Notes: generated from the letters alone by a model not told the origin. Numbered from the stretch's first letter, positions 35,801-47,700 are shown. The stretch is DNA of 64,000 nucleotides from Struthidea cinerea (GCA_013397865.1 VZTI01002652.1:4220414-4284413), one strand, 5' to 3'. Translations and numbers: made by a program.

Positions 35801-38800
35801 TTTAGTCTGAATCTCTTTCACAAAGCCATTAGTGATGTTGGTTACAGACATTGAGATTGGGATTGAGTGTCATGCTGTAGGCACTTGGAAGTTTTACGGA
35901 TTGCTGTTGTTCACAACAGAACAGGTAGTTAGTGTGGAGTTATCAGACTTAGATAATAACCATCTTGGTCTTTCCCATAAATTACTTTGAGACTGTGCTT
36001 CTGTGTAACCATTGTCTTGCTCCCTCTCTTCTGTATAGGTTTCCACGTGATTTTTCTACCCTACGCAGATGACAAACGTAATGTTGATTTTACAGAAAAT
36101 GTACCAGCCAGCCGAGAGCAGGTAGACAAAATGAAAGAAATAATTCAGAAGCTGCGGTTCAAATACAGGTAGATGGAGAAAAATAGGATGCAGGGGGTGG
36201 CATGGGGAAGAAAGCACAACCATTGTTTGCTCTGTTGCACATGTTGCTCAGCTGTGGTGTTCCTGAGATGAGATTTTGATGTATTTTGATAGAAATTGCT
36301 TATCTTTGCAGTAGCTTTTTCCAAACTTTATTCTTAAATCATTCTGGATAGCCAGGCGCCACAATGCTTTATGTAGCACGTTCTGGAGTTCTTTGTTTTG
36401 TAGAATTGCTCTTGTTCTCTGGGCTGTTGTCAATAGTTGCAGAGGTATCACATTTTATTGTGGTTCTGCCACTCTGTTGCAGATCAGACCCAGATCATTT
36501 AAATGAGAGCACTTTAGAAAGAAGAGTTAGGCCTTTTTTTTTTGTTATAGCTAGGGTAAATGCTATGAAGTACTTTCATGGGAGATTTTTTTTCCTAGGT
36601 ATGTGGAAACCACCATAACTGTTACTGAAATATAATGCCACTGTCTCCTTTTGCCTCACACAGCTTTCTGACTCTCATACAGCATTCTTATGTGGTTGAT
36701 ACATGACAGGATAGTGATTCAGCAGGTAAACTGAAAAGAGGAAAAGCAGTTCTGGTGCGATGGATTGTTGTGTGGGAAAGAGGGAAGTTTTATTCTGAAA
36801 TAAGTCTGTGGTAGATCTTAAGTGTTTTGTCTGTCTTCTTGGCAGCATGCATTGACATTTTGGGGGATTCTTGACAGGACTGACAGCTTTGAGAACCCAG
36901 TTTTGCAGCAGCACTTCAGGAATTTGGAGGCTTTGGCACTGGATATGATGGAACCAGAACAAGCTGAGGATCTTACAAGTGAGAACTAGTGGTGGGTGTG
37001 AAGGGAGGCAGGGTAGGGGACTTGTGACTTTCTTATAAGTCAAATATGTGCTACTACAAACCCAAATGTCTTTTAAAAAGTATTTCAGTTGTGTGCAGTT
37101 CCACTATGTAGAGTTCTGGATGTGTCCATTCTGAAATACTGAAACCTTATTTTCTATTGCTGTCACTTTTAAGGTAAAGAAAAAATTGCTCACTTTACCA
37201 TCCAAAATTAAAATTGAATTACCTTTTTTCTATGGTGACAAATGTTTTCTCTGAAATTCCTCTCTTCAAGATTCTCATTAATATTTCAGTCTGATAAATG
37301 GGCGGAATCGAGAATTATTCTGCTGGGGGCAATGCTGCCGCCTAGTGACCGTGAGAGTTTGTATTTAAGTGTCTTGGATCATCACAGAGTGGGTCAGGTC
37401 GGAAGGGACCACAGTGGGTCATCTGGTCCAACCTCTCTGCTCAAGCCCGGTTATCCTACAGCACATTGCACAGGGTTAGTTCCAGGTAGTTCTTGAATTT
37501 CTATAGTGAGGGTTACTCTGCAACCTCTCTGGGTGACCTGTTTCACTGCTCAGTCACCTGCCCGGTAAAGTTCTTCCTCATGTTCAGATGGCTCTTCCTG
37601 TGTCTCAGTTTCTGCCCATTGCCTCTTCTTTATTATGCTGCTGGATGCATGAGGGGATGTCTCCACCAAAATCATGCATCTCATACAGAAAAAGCTGTTT
37701 ATGTAGGTTTTCCCAGAAGAAACATATGTGTGATAATAATTTCCCTGAAATCTTCAACATATGTTCCTTCCCCTTTGTGCATGCATTTTTCTGTCCCGGG
37801 GGGTCTCTCTGGTGGTCGTAGACCCCAAAGTTACAGCTGAGCGCTTGATGAACTGGTGTTACTTCCCAGTTCAGAGCAGAGTTGGCATACCTAGGCCGGT
37901 TCATATTTTGTGAGTCCCTTCTTGGTCAATGTTTAACATGATCCTACAAAGTTAAGTATTGTGTGGTTCCATACACTAGTGGTTTGTAGAATGAGCATTG
38001 TATTTTTCCCACCAGGTGAACTGATAGTTCATCTGGCAACAGTGATGGCCTTGTTTAGACTTTCTTGTGATCACACTTTTTGAGAGGGCAAATCTTTATC
38101 TTTTGCCAGTGCCAAAGTCTGAACAGATGAGCCACAGGCTGGGCAACCTGGTGGACGAGTTTAAGCAGCTGGTTTATCCCCCTGACTACAATCCTGATGG
38201 GAAGGCTGGAAAGCGTAAACAAGGTAAGTAGTGGTGGTGCAGACACAAAACATAATGTCTGTATTCCGTTTAGAAGCTTCTGTGTTTTCAGTTTGTCTCA
38301 TAGTTTAAAGAAGCTGCTTGTGCAACAACTCTTTGCCGATCTCCACAATGAAATATTATATCCAGTATTGATTCTTAGAGAGTAGAGGATATTGTGGTAT
38401 CCAGTTGGAGAGTTGCTGGAATGACAAACTGCAGAGTGAAGTATAGGAAGTAACGTGGGTAAATGACTGCAAAATATGTATATATAATTTTAGCAACTTT
38501 CTGTTTTATGACAGAGCAGTAACATCATTCACGCTTTCAGTTTGTGTTGGTGAGGGAGCAGACTTTTATACATGGGCTATTTAGCAAGTCCAAGATGGGC
38601 ATCTTTAGGGCTAAATGTGTAAGTGATGCTGAAGTCCATGCGTAATTTGGGAGTCTATGAAAGACTGCATAAAGTGAGTGTCAGTTAGCTGAGCTCCCTG
38701 TGGAATCGTTGCATTCCGCTGTCTCAGTGAGAATCCCTTAAAAGTTTCATTTGGAGGGTGATGTTTTTATCAGAACACAAAGTTTCATGCTTCAGTTAAG

Positions 38801-39193
38801 ATCACTCCTATCGACAAAATACTGCATGACTTACATAGTGACACCCGTTTCTTAAAAGAAAACATGGAAACTAGGTCTGTGAGCATGTGGCTGCTGAAGC
38901 ACCATGTGCTGATGGCCATTAACTATGGTATGTATAAGAAACACTGATGTCTTTCTATTTTTAAAAATCTTTGTGGTCTAAAATGTATCTTTCTAGCTTC
39001 TGATGGTCCAACTGAGAAGAGGCCCAAGGTAGAAGTCTCAAAAGATGAGCTGCGGAGTCACGTGCAGAAGGGCACTCTAGGCAAGCTCACCATACCTGTC
39101 CTGAAGGATGCATGTAGGTTTTTGGGTTTGAGGGGTGGAAGCAAGAAGCAGGAGTTCATGGATGCTTTAATTGAATACTTTAATGAGCGCTAA
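26888..39193 (+). CDS. XRCC6: Ku70 (X-ray repair cross complementing 6), complete coding region, 12 exons, 614 codons
   Basis: Ku70 pairs with Ku80 to ring DNA double-strand-break ends and recruit DNA-PKcs for non-homologous end joining. Coding exons: 26888-26984, 27094-27203, 27303-27441, 29321-29575, 30440-30623, 31949-32135, 33355-33523, 35028-35189, 36039-36168, 36878-36978, 38110-38223 and 38997-39193, ending in TAA. All introns are GT-AG and frame is continuous. Domains in order: an acidic N tail; the vWA-like alpha/beta domain from about residue 37 (FSGRDSLIFLVDASKAMF); the Ku core barrel, with KLYRETNEPVKTKTR and RPSQFIYPEESL; the C-terminal arm (LVDEFKQLVYPPDYNP); a basic NLS-like stretch around 541-562 (GKRKQ, EKRPKVE); and a SAP domain at about 578-613 (GKLTIPVLKDACRFLGL). 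Human Ku70 has 609 residues. The start ATG has a strong context (GCCATGG). The poly-Glu run near residues 15-20 makes the N tail more acidic and different from mammals. Confidence 0.98.
27808..27905 (-). mobile_element. CR1 LINE 3' fragment, minus orientation
   Basis: In XRCC6 intron 3. It begins with ATCACAGAATGGCTGAGGTT, the reverse complement of a CR1 terminus, followed by GGAGGTCATCTTGTCCAGCC. Short and truncated. Confidence 0.82.
29728..29743. repeat. 16-bp perfect palindrome
   Basis: TCTAATTTAAATTAGA equals its own reverse complement. It sits in XRCC6 intron 4 about 150 nt after the exon 4 donor, in AT-rich sequence. Confidence 0.85.
32965..33160 (-). mobile_element. Diverged CR1 LINE fragment, minus orientation
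   Basis: In XRCC6 intron 6. GGACAGGACCTCTG, then TCTGGTCCAACC, a stretch around GACAGCCTCTCTGTATGAG, and a later block resembling the CR1 passage about failed-to-match AATGTTCAGGTAGAATTTCCC follow the reverse-complement CR1 order. It is old and eroded. Confidence 0.65.
33845..33905. repeat. A/C-rich low-complexity tract
   Basis: A run of AAAC, CAAC and AACAAA units (for example CCAACCAACCAACAACAAAA) in XRCC6 intron 7. Confidence 0.9.
34255..34690 (-). mobile_element. Probable solo LTR of an endogenous retrovirus, minus orientation (right end approximate)
   Basis: In XRCC6 intron 7. Read on the minus strand, promoter elements occur in LTR order and spacing: GGCCAATCC (CCAAT at 34418-34414), a second CCAAT at 34386-34382, the TATA-like CTATATAG at 34345-34338, ATTAAA at 34324-34319, then a terminus ending in GTGACA at 34255, which would be the CA end of an LTR. 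A 15-nt near-terminal palindrome CACGTCTGAGACGTG lies at 34258-34272. No internal viral coding sequence was seen, and I could not find the opposite TG end or a target-site duplication with certainty. Confidence 0.5.
37380..37690 (-). mobile_element. CR1 LINE 3' fragment, minus orientation
   Basis: In XRCC6 intron 10. Starts with ATCACAGAGTGGGTCAGGTC, then GGAAGGGACCACAGTGG, CATCTGGTCCAACCTC and GCTCAAGC, and continues through the CR1 phrases for CAACCTCTCTGGGTGACCTG and TTCCTCATGTTCAGATGG. Orientation is reverse to XRCC6. Confidence 0.88.
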
Positions 39194-39480
39194 GCTGGAG
39201 AGGAAGGCCCTGGTTTACTTCTGTCTGCTTAGAATTTTGATTGTCTTATGTGGGTGCTGTGTCTGTTTAATCTTGCTATGAAAGAGAAGGCAACTAAATT
39301 TTGCTCTATCTAGCAGTGGAGAAACTTTTTACTCTTAGTTTGAAACATCTCTGCAAAGTTGGGTTCTGTTGACAGTAGCCAAAAGCAGAACTAAATTCCC
39401 TGTGAACTCAGGTCACCCACTGCACATGGACGGAGTTGTGCCTTGCTGGTTTCTTAATAAAAGTTATTTTGGACCTTTTC
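39194..39480 (+). other. XRCC6: XRCC6 3'UTR with poly(A) signal
   Basis: The first AATAAA after the stop is at 39456-39461, followed by a GT-rich stretch (AAGTTATTTTGGACC) suitable as a downstream element. This gives a 3'UTR of about 0.28 kb. Later plus-strand AATAAA at 40141-40146 and 40499-40504 could serve longer forms. Confidence 0.65.
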
Positions 39481-40860
39481 CTTTGCAACACTGACTATGC
39501 CATCTCTGCGTCATAAAGACAGCAGAACTCACTGCAATGTAAGAAAACACAATGATCTGTGTTAATGGCACCACATGAATTCAAGCAGCAGGTCAAGTCT
39601 GTATGCTAATAGAGGGTATGAATGTATGTTACTCTCCAGAACAGCCAGTATCAGTACTCGTAATCAAATTGGGTTATTTTCCACCATCACTGTTACAAAT
39701 ATTACCAGCAGATCTTAAAAGAAAAAAATCATTACTGGGGAGCAGTATCCAATCCCTTAGGCAAAAAGCTGACACTTCACAAAGCTGCACAGACAGGTCT
39801 TCCATTTCTAAATGGTAATAGCAAAAGCTGGTTTAAAAAAGGAAAACAATTTGTGTTCCCTGGAAGGCTGCACACATTTATCCCAGTTAAATTACTGAGA
39901 TGGCATAGAGCTTTTCCACCTCTGTAAGTGAGTATGAGTCAGACTATTGTGCAGGCTTCTGTACTCAAATCTGTGCTTTAAAAATAGAAGAACAGCAAGT
40001 TGTGGAGAGAGCCCTTGCTACATACAGTATTTTTACTTTTAAAATCATACTTATGGAGGCTGCAGCCGGGTCTGTTTTGGGTTTTAGACTTCCATCCCTG
40101 GCATGCCCCACCTGTCTTGCAGTGCAAGATGACTAAAACCAATAAATAGTTGTTGCCCTTGCTTTAGGAAATTACTAATTGTTTAGTGAAACTCTTTCTA
40201 CAGGACACAAACATGGGATACCTGAGGTGTCCATTTTGGTCTGCATAGTGTTTTTAGTGTTCAGAGATTCCTCTGTGTGGCTCACAAACTATTCCATGAC
40301 CAGTCTGTAGTGTGGCACACCTACTGGAGCCAGCTGTGACCATCCTTGTGGCACTGTGACTGTCCGAGCTGTGCCAGCATGCTGCTCACTTCTACCTCCA
40401 CAGCTCCTCCAGAGAGAGCAGCTAGCCTGCATTGAGCTCTGCAGTAATGAAGCTACATTGCCTGTTACACTTTCAATCAGCCTGCAGTAGTTATTTTTAA
40501 TAAAGATTTGTCTAAGCACTCAATTTATTTTGCCCTTGGGCAAAGAAGTTACTGTAAATGCTTGTCTTAGCAAGGCTTGAAAAGTAGAATAGTGAGGCTA
40601 TCCTGTCCATACCTCTGTGAATTGAATTCTGCAAATACCCTTGTTAACATCTCTCTTGGCTTGCTAACCCTTAGGCACACTATGTTTCAGGCTTTGGATG
40701 ATTGTGGCATGTTTGTTCTAGGTTATTAGATCTGCCTCCTGGCTTTTTTTTTTTTTTTTCTTTGTAATAGCAGGCTATCACATTAGGCAGAAGTTTAAAA
40801 GGGATGGCGATGGAGTGCTTCAGAACAGAAAAAGAAACAGTTTTGCTTGCTCAAGTATTC

Positions 40861-42508
40861 TTTATTTCTGCTCCTTGTGTGCTTTCTCTTACATCAGCTG
40901 TCTTGGTACAACAGGGCAAACCCTTTGCAAAGATATAGTTCTAAACACAACTAGCTCAACGGTCAGCATCACTAGAAGGGAACAAGAGCCCTTCTAAACC
41001 TCATACAAATAAAAGGATTCTGAAGTATTTGTATCAAGTTCACCTCAGCAAGGATTACTGGTATCAGCCATGTACAAAAATATACAAACATGATGTCTTC
41101 AGTCTTTCATGAGCTGACTTCATCTGCTTGGGATGTACTTAGTAAAGGTATGAAGTTAGTGCCTCTGTGGAAATATTACAGGAAGTTTATTTTCCCTTCT
41201 GCTATTACACCTAATGATGTTTCCACACTATTTTACTTTGGCATCCTGCAGTAGAAAGCAGGTTTGATATTCCAACACAGGGGTTTAGACTTCTCTGCTC
41301 AGAGCAGTAGTGGATTTATTATACAATATGCATTTAACTAAAGCTAGGTCTGTAAAACCACCACTAATCCAGACTGCTGTTGGTGCTCCATGCTTTTCCA
41401 GAACACGAGATGAGACAGCATTCTCTTCTTGAGACATGTTAATTTATCTGAAAAATTACTTGTTTCCTTGGCCATTAATTCTCTGATTCCTCTGTTCTCT
41501 GTTTCCTTGGACATGACTTAAGAGGGTTCATCTTTGGTCAGATGACTACAGTGCAGTAGCTAAAAAGCATGACACTTTTTATAATTAACAGCCAGATGTA
41601 GGGTGCTTGTCAGCCACAACAGGCTGCTCTCTGCCATGTGTTTTGTACTTGACTTCCCTAGGAAGCCCAGCCTCAGTGGTAACAGTCTACGCAAAGAAAA
41701 CTGAAGGAGTATGATTTACTGCACTGCAATAGCCTTTAGGCAACCTCTGAGCAGTTTAGCTTTACAAGCACAAACACTCCAGTTAGTTGCAAATGCTTCA
41801 CCAAGGGAATGACAATTCTATTTAGCTTTGCAGCATTTTTATTTTTTCTTAAAAAGACAGTATTTAAAAATAATCAAGTTAAGAGAGTTCCCCTTGTGTA
41901 CTGCCATAAGATTTCTGCTCCCTGTGCATCTCTTACAGAAGTCTCCTGTCTGGTTTCAAGACCAAGGGCTGTGCTAGGCACGCTGATCTTGGCTCAATCT
42001 GCTGCTACACAGTAGCTGCTGCCTGCCTTATACCCGGCCTGTGCTGCTCCCTCACTTAATGACTCTAGCAGCCTGAACACGGGGAACCTTTTCCTCAGTA
42101 GCCTGAACCATTCAGAAACGCAGAGCTACTCACACCTGCTGGAGGCTGAAGCTTAGCAGAAATACTGCAACACAGAGGAACCTGACAGGTGGGTTAAAAA
42201 AGCCCTGAGCAGGCAGACAGGAAGACAAGGGGGGAAAATTTTTTTTTCTTTTAAACATAAAACAGGAAACTCAGTTGTACAGTCACTTTTCAAGAAGTAA
42301 TACAATGAGAATGAATGTGTTGGAGTAGAATAATAGAAAAGTGGGGGGATAGGAGGTGGAAACACTAAGAATTAAGCTATTATTGAACAAAAATATGGCA
42401 TTTTGAAATGAAACACTGATATCAAAACTATCATCTCAACTGAAGCTAAACATTAATTTCCCCTAATTTGCACTTTTTTATTTCACACACATTTACACTC
42501 ATGGGCAC
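40861..42508 (-). other. SNU13: Probable 3'UTR of SNU13
   Basis: On the minus strand the SNU13 stop is followed by sequence without further exons. Candidate AATAAA signals on the minus strand include 40866-40861 and 40529-40524. The length is an inference; nearer signals could end shorter transcripts. A 16-nt T run lies just beyond, at 40744-40759. Confidence 0.45.
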
Positions 42509-44287
42509 TTAGACCAACAGTCTTTCTATAGCTTGCTGTACAGACTGGATCTGAGGCTTTAGCTGTGATCCCTCCTTGATGGTGATGGAGCAGGCGATGA
42601 CAGGCCGGGAAACACCACAGGCCCGGCCCAGGGCTTGCTTGGAGCGCACAAACACATAAGGGACATTCTTGTCCTCGCAGAGAAGAGGGAGGTGCAGGAT
42701 GATCTCCAAGGGCTCTGCATCTGCTGCCATCACAATGAACTCTGCTATGCCTCTGTTCAGTGTTTTGGTGGCTGTAAAAGAAACTAGAGAGTCAGTCCAG
42801 GTCTTTCTGGAAAGCACATCTAATGTGTAACAACTTCAGGAGATGTTGAAAGTAGCCTCAGTGGGAAGGCGATCTAGTGCATGGGACGTGGGTTCTAAGA
42901 GATTACAGAGTTTCTATCCTTAGGGATTGTGGGTTTTTTACAAGTTTGACTAGGTGAAGCCCAAGCAACTGTGAAGGGAGCCACTCTCTGAGCAGGTTGC
43001 ACAGAGGTACCCTCAAAGCCAAATCTGTTACAGTTCTGAACTGGCTAGGCATCTGGTAATCCCACTGCCACACCACTGAAGCATGCATGATTACAAACCA
43101 TGCACCAGGAACACAATTTGGGAATCTACAAGAACTGCATATAAATGTTGAAAAGATTACAGCTTAGTTCTGTCCCTGAATATTGTTTAAGCAGGCTTGA
43201 AGGAGGAGAAAGGAGACACACACCAGCAATAGCCAGATCTATATAAAATGAGTGATTGACAGTTACAGAGAAAAGACAATCTCTACCCATGGCATCTCAC
43301 AAAATCCTTGTTATGAGCTGTAGCACACTTTGCAATACCCTAGTCTCACCTTCATTGGCTCCTTTGCGTAGTTGCTTATAGTTGCAGGACTGCTGCACAA
43401 GATCCAGCAGTGTTTTTGTGAGCTGTGCATCAGCCAGCGGGTAAGCTTTGGGATTCACTTCTGCCTCACTCTAAAGGAAAAAGTAGAGAATATTACAATA
43501 GGAGCAAAGGAGGCTTTGTTCCGATCAACACTTTACAGGCATCATGTCCACCACATATATTGATTACTGGAGTCGTGTTACTATTCTCATCTGCTCTGCA
43601 CGTATAGAAGAAGCACCACTGCATTTTACTCCTAAAACAGTAAGGATTCTTCTCGAATCAAAGTAAAAGGGAAAAGTAAGAAAGATACGCTTCACATCAA
43701 AGAGTGTATCTACTCATGCATCTACATCCTACAAAGCAGCAGCAGTGCACTTACGGGGCAGTCTTCAGGCGTTTTATACCACAAAGACTACACAAAACGA
43801 AGCACTTCAGCGCACACATTAAAACACTAACAAAAAATTTGAAGAAGTCCCCAGAAGAGCGCGTATCAGGCTTATTTCTGCAAACCACAAGTAGCTTATA
43901 AACGTTAACATCAGCAGCGGGATGGCACAGCAGCGAGGTCACAAGAAGTGTTAGCGACCGGCGCTGGCAGAACCGCGGCCTGTCCGGCTCCCGGCACTGC
44001 GCGGGGGTGACGCCAGACACCGAGTGCCCCGCTACCGGGTGTCCCCAGGACCGCCAGCCCCCCGGGCCTCCTTCCCCGCAGCCGCCCTCCCGCAGCCGCC
44101 CGCCCGCCCGGCCTCCACGTGCTGCCCGCCGCGCAGCGGGGAGGCGGCCTCCCTCTACCCCAAGGCCCTCCGGAGGAGAAGGGGTAGGAAGAGGAGAAGG
44201 AGAAATAGGAGAAGAAGGAAGAAGAGAAGGAGGAAGATGAGAAGGAGGAGGAGGAAGAGGAGGCCGGGGTCCAACGCCACTCACCAT
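42509..44287 (-). CDS. SNU13: SNU13 / 15.5K (NHP2-like protein 1), complete coding region, 128 codons
   Basis: SNU13 is an L7Ae-family kink-turn RNA-binding protein. In the U4/U6.U5 tri-snRNP it binds the U4 5' stem-loop, and in box C/D snoRNPs it nucleates assembly with fibrillarin, NOP56 and NOP58. Coding exons on the minus strand: 44285-44287 (the ATG alone, followed directly by GTGAGT), 43350-43470 and 42509-42771, ending in TAA. Frame is continuous and gives 128 residues, the same length as human. It is highly conserved: NPKAYPLADA, RKGANEATKTLNRG, EFIVMAADAEPLEII and GRACGVSRPVIACS are all present, with about nine mostly mild differences from human; one is a Pro in GSQLKPQIQ where human has Gln. 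The L7Ae fold fills almost the whole protein. It is convergent with XRCC6 and divergent from MEI1. Confidence 0.98.
44172..44263. repeat. Purine-rich tract (polypyrimidine on the SNU13 sense strand)
   Basis: About 92 nt of nearly pure A/G on the plus strand, built from GGA, GAA and AGG units with only three T interruptions. It starts about 21 nt inside SNU13 intron 1, so the SNU13 transcript carries a long C/U run just after the 5' splice site. Confidence 0.95.
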
Positions 44288-44736
44288 GGCCGCGGCGCGA
44301 TCACTGCTGTCGGCCCAAGCGCGCCGTAAGGGAAGAGGCGGGAGCGCTGCTGCGGCCGCCGGAAGGGAGGCGGTCCCGGGGGCGGCCCCGGGGCGGAGCC
44401 GCCGTCCCCGCGCGGGGAGGAGCCNNNNNNNNCCGCTCTGCCTCGCCTGCGCCGTGGAGACCCTGGGCGACGGCAGCGCCTCGGTGGGCAGCGCCTGCCC
44501 CGCCGCCCCTTCCCGTGTGCGGCTGGGCCGCGGAGCACCCCCCAGCGGGCCCCGCCCCGCCGGCTGGGCTGCCGCTCTCCCGCGCTCAGTTTGGGGCCGG
44601 GGCCCGGCCGGTGTGGCCCTTGGCCAGCCCTGTCGCCTCGGCACCCGGGCCCTGGTGGCCTTTTTCCCCTCGGGGTGGTGGGAGCAGCGCGGGGCTGGGG
44701 CCCAAGGCCTAACGGGCTGCTGTGTTTGATCCGTAG
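44288..44736. promoter_or_regulatory. Bidirectional CpG-island promoter of SNU13 and MEI1, with unresolved MEI1 exon 1
   Basis: A very GC- and CpG-rich block lies between the SNU13 start codon and the first MEI1 exon I can confirm. It is broken by 8 N at 44425-44432. The first MEI1 coding exon must lie in it or further upstream, because the reading frame of the exon at 44737 is closed by a stop just upstream (TAA near 44710) and an acceptor (CCGTAG) precedes it. Confidence 0.7.
44425..44432. other. Assembly gap (8 N) in the SNU13/MEI1 promoter
   Basis: Eight N lie between GGGGAGGAGCC and CCGCTCTGCC. The true gap size is unknown. It may remove part of MEI1 exon 1. Confidence 0.97.
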
Positions 44737-47700
44737 CTGGTGCGCAAGAAGCACGTCCTGTCCCGTCTCCAAGATGCCCTGGCCTGGCAGGCGGTGCCAG
44801 TCGTCCAGCTGCTGGCACCAGACGAGAGGGTGTGCATGCATTTGATAGGAACTCTCTTTGGTAAGAGCTCTGCTGAGGCCTGGTGCAGCAGCAGGGAGGA
44901 GGCAGTTACCTTTTGTTGAATACATGTGACACTTCCCCACATTTGAAGCCAAAAAAAAAGAGCGAAAGAATATTGAGGTGCCTACCTCCATACTTCCACC
45001 ATTCTCTTAGGTGTGTAATTACTCTCTGCAGAGAACTGCCTGTCACTGATTTAGAATAGGTCAATTAATTTCCTCATTCCCCAAGGAGCAGGATTGGCAT
45101 GTTCATAAAGCTCTTAAAATTTTCCAAAGTGTCTTGACGTATCTGTGAAGTCCTTCTGGAGAACAGGGAGTGCCTGGCATATGACTCTTCCCTGAATGCC
45201 CTCCATTCTGGTCTCATGCCTCTGGAGTTACACGAAGATTCATTCAGAAATCAAAGTGTGAGCTTAAAAAGGTGTTGTAGGACTTGATATCGAATGCACA
45301 AAAGCCAAATCTACGTAGTGGGGTTTTTCCACACCATCACTTTACATTTGTAGAAATCCTTGTTGCTGTACAACGAGAACCTTCTGCTTTCTGGTGGGTC
45401 AGCCTCATAGCAAAATAGCGTTCAGCAGGATGTCAGAAAGTGTCTTTCCAGTAAGTCTCCGTGATCTTGAACATCTGATTTCTGTTTGTATAGCAGCACT
45501 ATGGGAAATGTCTTTGAAACTTTAAAAATCTTGATGGAGAAGAAATAATGGTCTAAATGAGGGAATAGTAAGGCAGGAAGGGAAAGGTGGAGGGTAGGAA
45601 TAAGAGTGCCCTCAAAGCGCAGATATTCCAGATTCCTTTAATTCCACCATCTCATTTGCACATGAGATAATTCTTGTTCTTTGGGGAAACTTACAATAAC
45701 TTACAATACCCTTTCCCTGCTTTGACACACTGCATAGTTCAAACAGTTGATTGCCCATAAATTGTGTTGTGCTTGTTTTGGAGGCAGTTTTGTTAGAAAC
45801 AGAACTTTATGCAGGTTTAGTTCTTCTAATTGCACAAATACTTTTTTAATGTCGTGTGCATACCTGATCCTTCAGAGAAGTGGAAAGAGTGGCGCTTATG
45901 GCCAGTTCAACCCTACACTGTATGACTCTAACACAAAATAACCCAGAAGACAGGGATGTTGTGCTTGCATTTCAATGCTCTTGTCTGCTTTAATAATTCT
46001 CTGAGAAGAGAATTCTCTGTATGATTGGGTGGTTTGAGGACAGCTTTGGATTTTACTGTACTTGGTGTAACTCCTAGAGCAGTTGGAATCCCAGTCTAAG
46101 CTTGGGGCTACAAACAAGGGCATGTTCATTTTGGATAGAGCTTGGATGAACCAAGAGTCATTTGGTGCAAGAGTGTAAGAGGGACGTCCCCAAAAGTTTG
46201 AGCAGTGCTGTGGAGGAAGTATTAATAGTGAATTCAGGAACATACATTTGTTTTTTGGAAAGAGAATATTGGAATAAGCATAGGCAGAAGAAGGAGGGTT
46301 AAGAGAGGTGGAGTGTGGAGTGTTATGTATGAGGAGGTGGTGAATTTCAGATAAGCCTGAATTTCATGCAACTAATATTGCAATGTTCACTAATGCTGTA
46401 TACAAATCTTTCCTAGAGTTACTAAGGATTGGGCAGATGAGGCAGGAAATAAGTAATTTCTTCACCTGTCATAACATTGCTTTAGTTGGTCAAAATTCTG
46501 AGACATCGTGGAGTCTTCAGAGGGGAGGTAGTTTGACTGGATGTATTGAAACAAGTGATTTAGTGTGGCAATGTTGGGGATCCGAACCATATGCCTGATG
46601 CTACAGGTTGGAAGGAGCTGGGAGGTAGAGTTTCTTGTCTGCTGGGGTGTAGTAGAGTGAGACAGTGGTTTATTTTACTATATCCAATCTTATGCTCTCA
46701 TTGTAGAATTAACTTGTGAAGTGATGCCTTCAGGTTCAAGTTAATGTTGGAATAGTTTCCATATGATTTAAATCTGGTGTTCAGATTTGGTTTCAGGATT
46801 TTCAGTGCTGTGGAGGGAGAAGATTGTTCATAGTAACTGATAAGAATGGAGGACACAAAGGACAAAACTCACAACTGGGTTTTGACTTCTGTCATTCCGG
46901 GATGTTGTTTCAGATGTATAACTGGATACACACAGTGAGATGTGGTGGTGGCAGCAGTTACGTATTCCCTGACATAGGTGGAGCCACTGACTTCAATTAT
47001 AAAGCATATAAAAAATTGGCAAGGGAACCGAGTGTCTCGTGTCCCTATGTCCTGCTTATGGAGGCAACTTTTGCCATACTCCCAGAGAGTATCCACCCTC
47101 ATCTGACAAAGTCAGGCTGGTGTCATGTGAAGTGGGGAAAACAAAACAGTTCTGAAAAAAATTTCAGTTCTTTTTAACAAGAAGGAATTACAGCACTGGT
47201 GATCAGAAGCAGGATTGACTTCCATGACCTATTGTGGTTTGTCTTTTAGGGATGTTGCATTCTGTGGAAGACAGTGGTGCCCTGAACCTGTTCGTTGAAG
47301 GTGAGAGACAAATGCCACACATCAATTACTGGCAGTTTATGAAGGGGACAGTCTGTCTTGTCTGATACCTATAGTGAGATGCTCAGCTTCAACACAGCTT
47401 CAGTGGGGAAGATCATCTATTTTCTATCCATGCAATGAAAATGAGCTGTCTGCTCCAATATTTGGGGGCAGAGGAGTGCGTGCATGTTTAAATATTTAAC
47501 ATTTCTCTCACAGGTTCTGTGTGCGTCATGAATGTGTGTGTCGTGTATCAGATGGGTAACAGTGCCTCAACTTTGGCATCGTTGGACCTGACCAAATTGT
47601 CAAAGCAAATGGGAATCTATGGGATCTACTGCTTTCTCCTCAGGAGTAGAGGGTATTTCTGGTTTAGCTGTACAGGCTGTAGAGTCCTCTTTGTGAGCAG

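Noticed and set aside
44286..44330. ATG at 44286 (plus) as the MEI1 start with a donor at GTAAGG near 44327
   Set aside because: That splice would end in phase 1, while the exon at 44737 needs phase 0, so the frame would break.
43751..44818. 355-codon open frame on the minus strand over the SNU13 promoter
   Set aside because: It is long only because the CpG island has few stops; it crosses N and the real SNU13 first exon, and its composition is Pro/Ala/Arg-rich.
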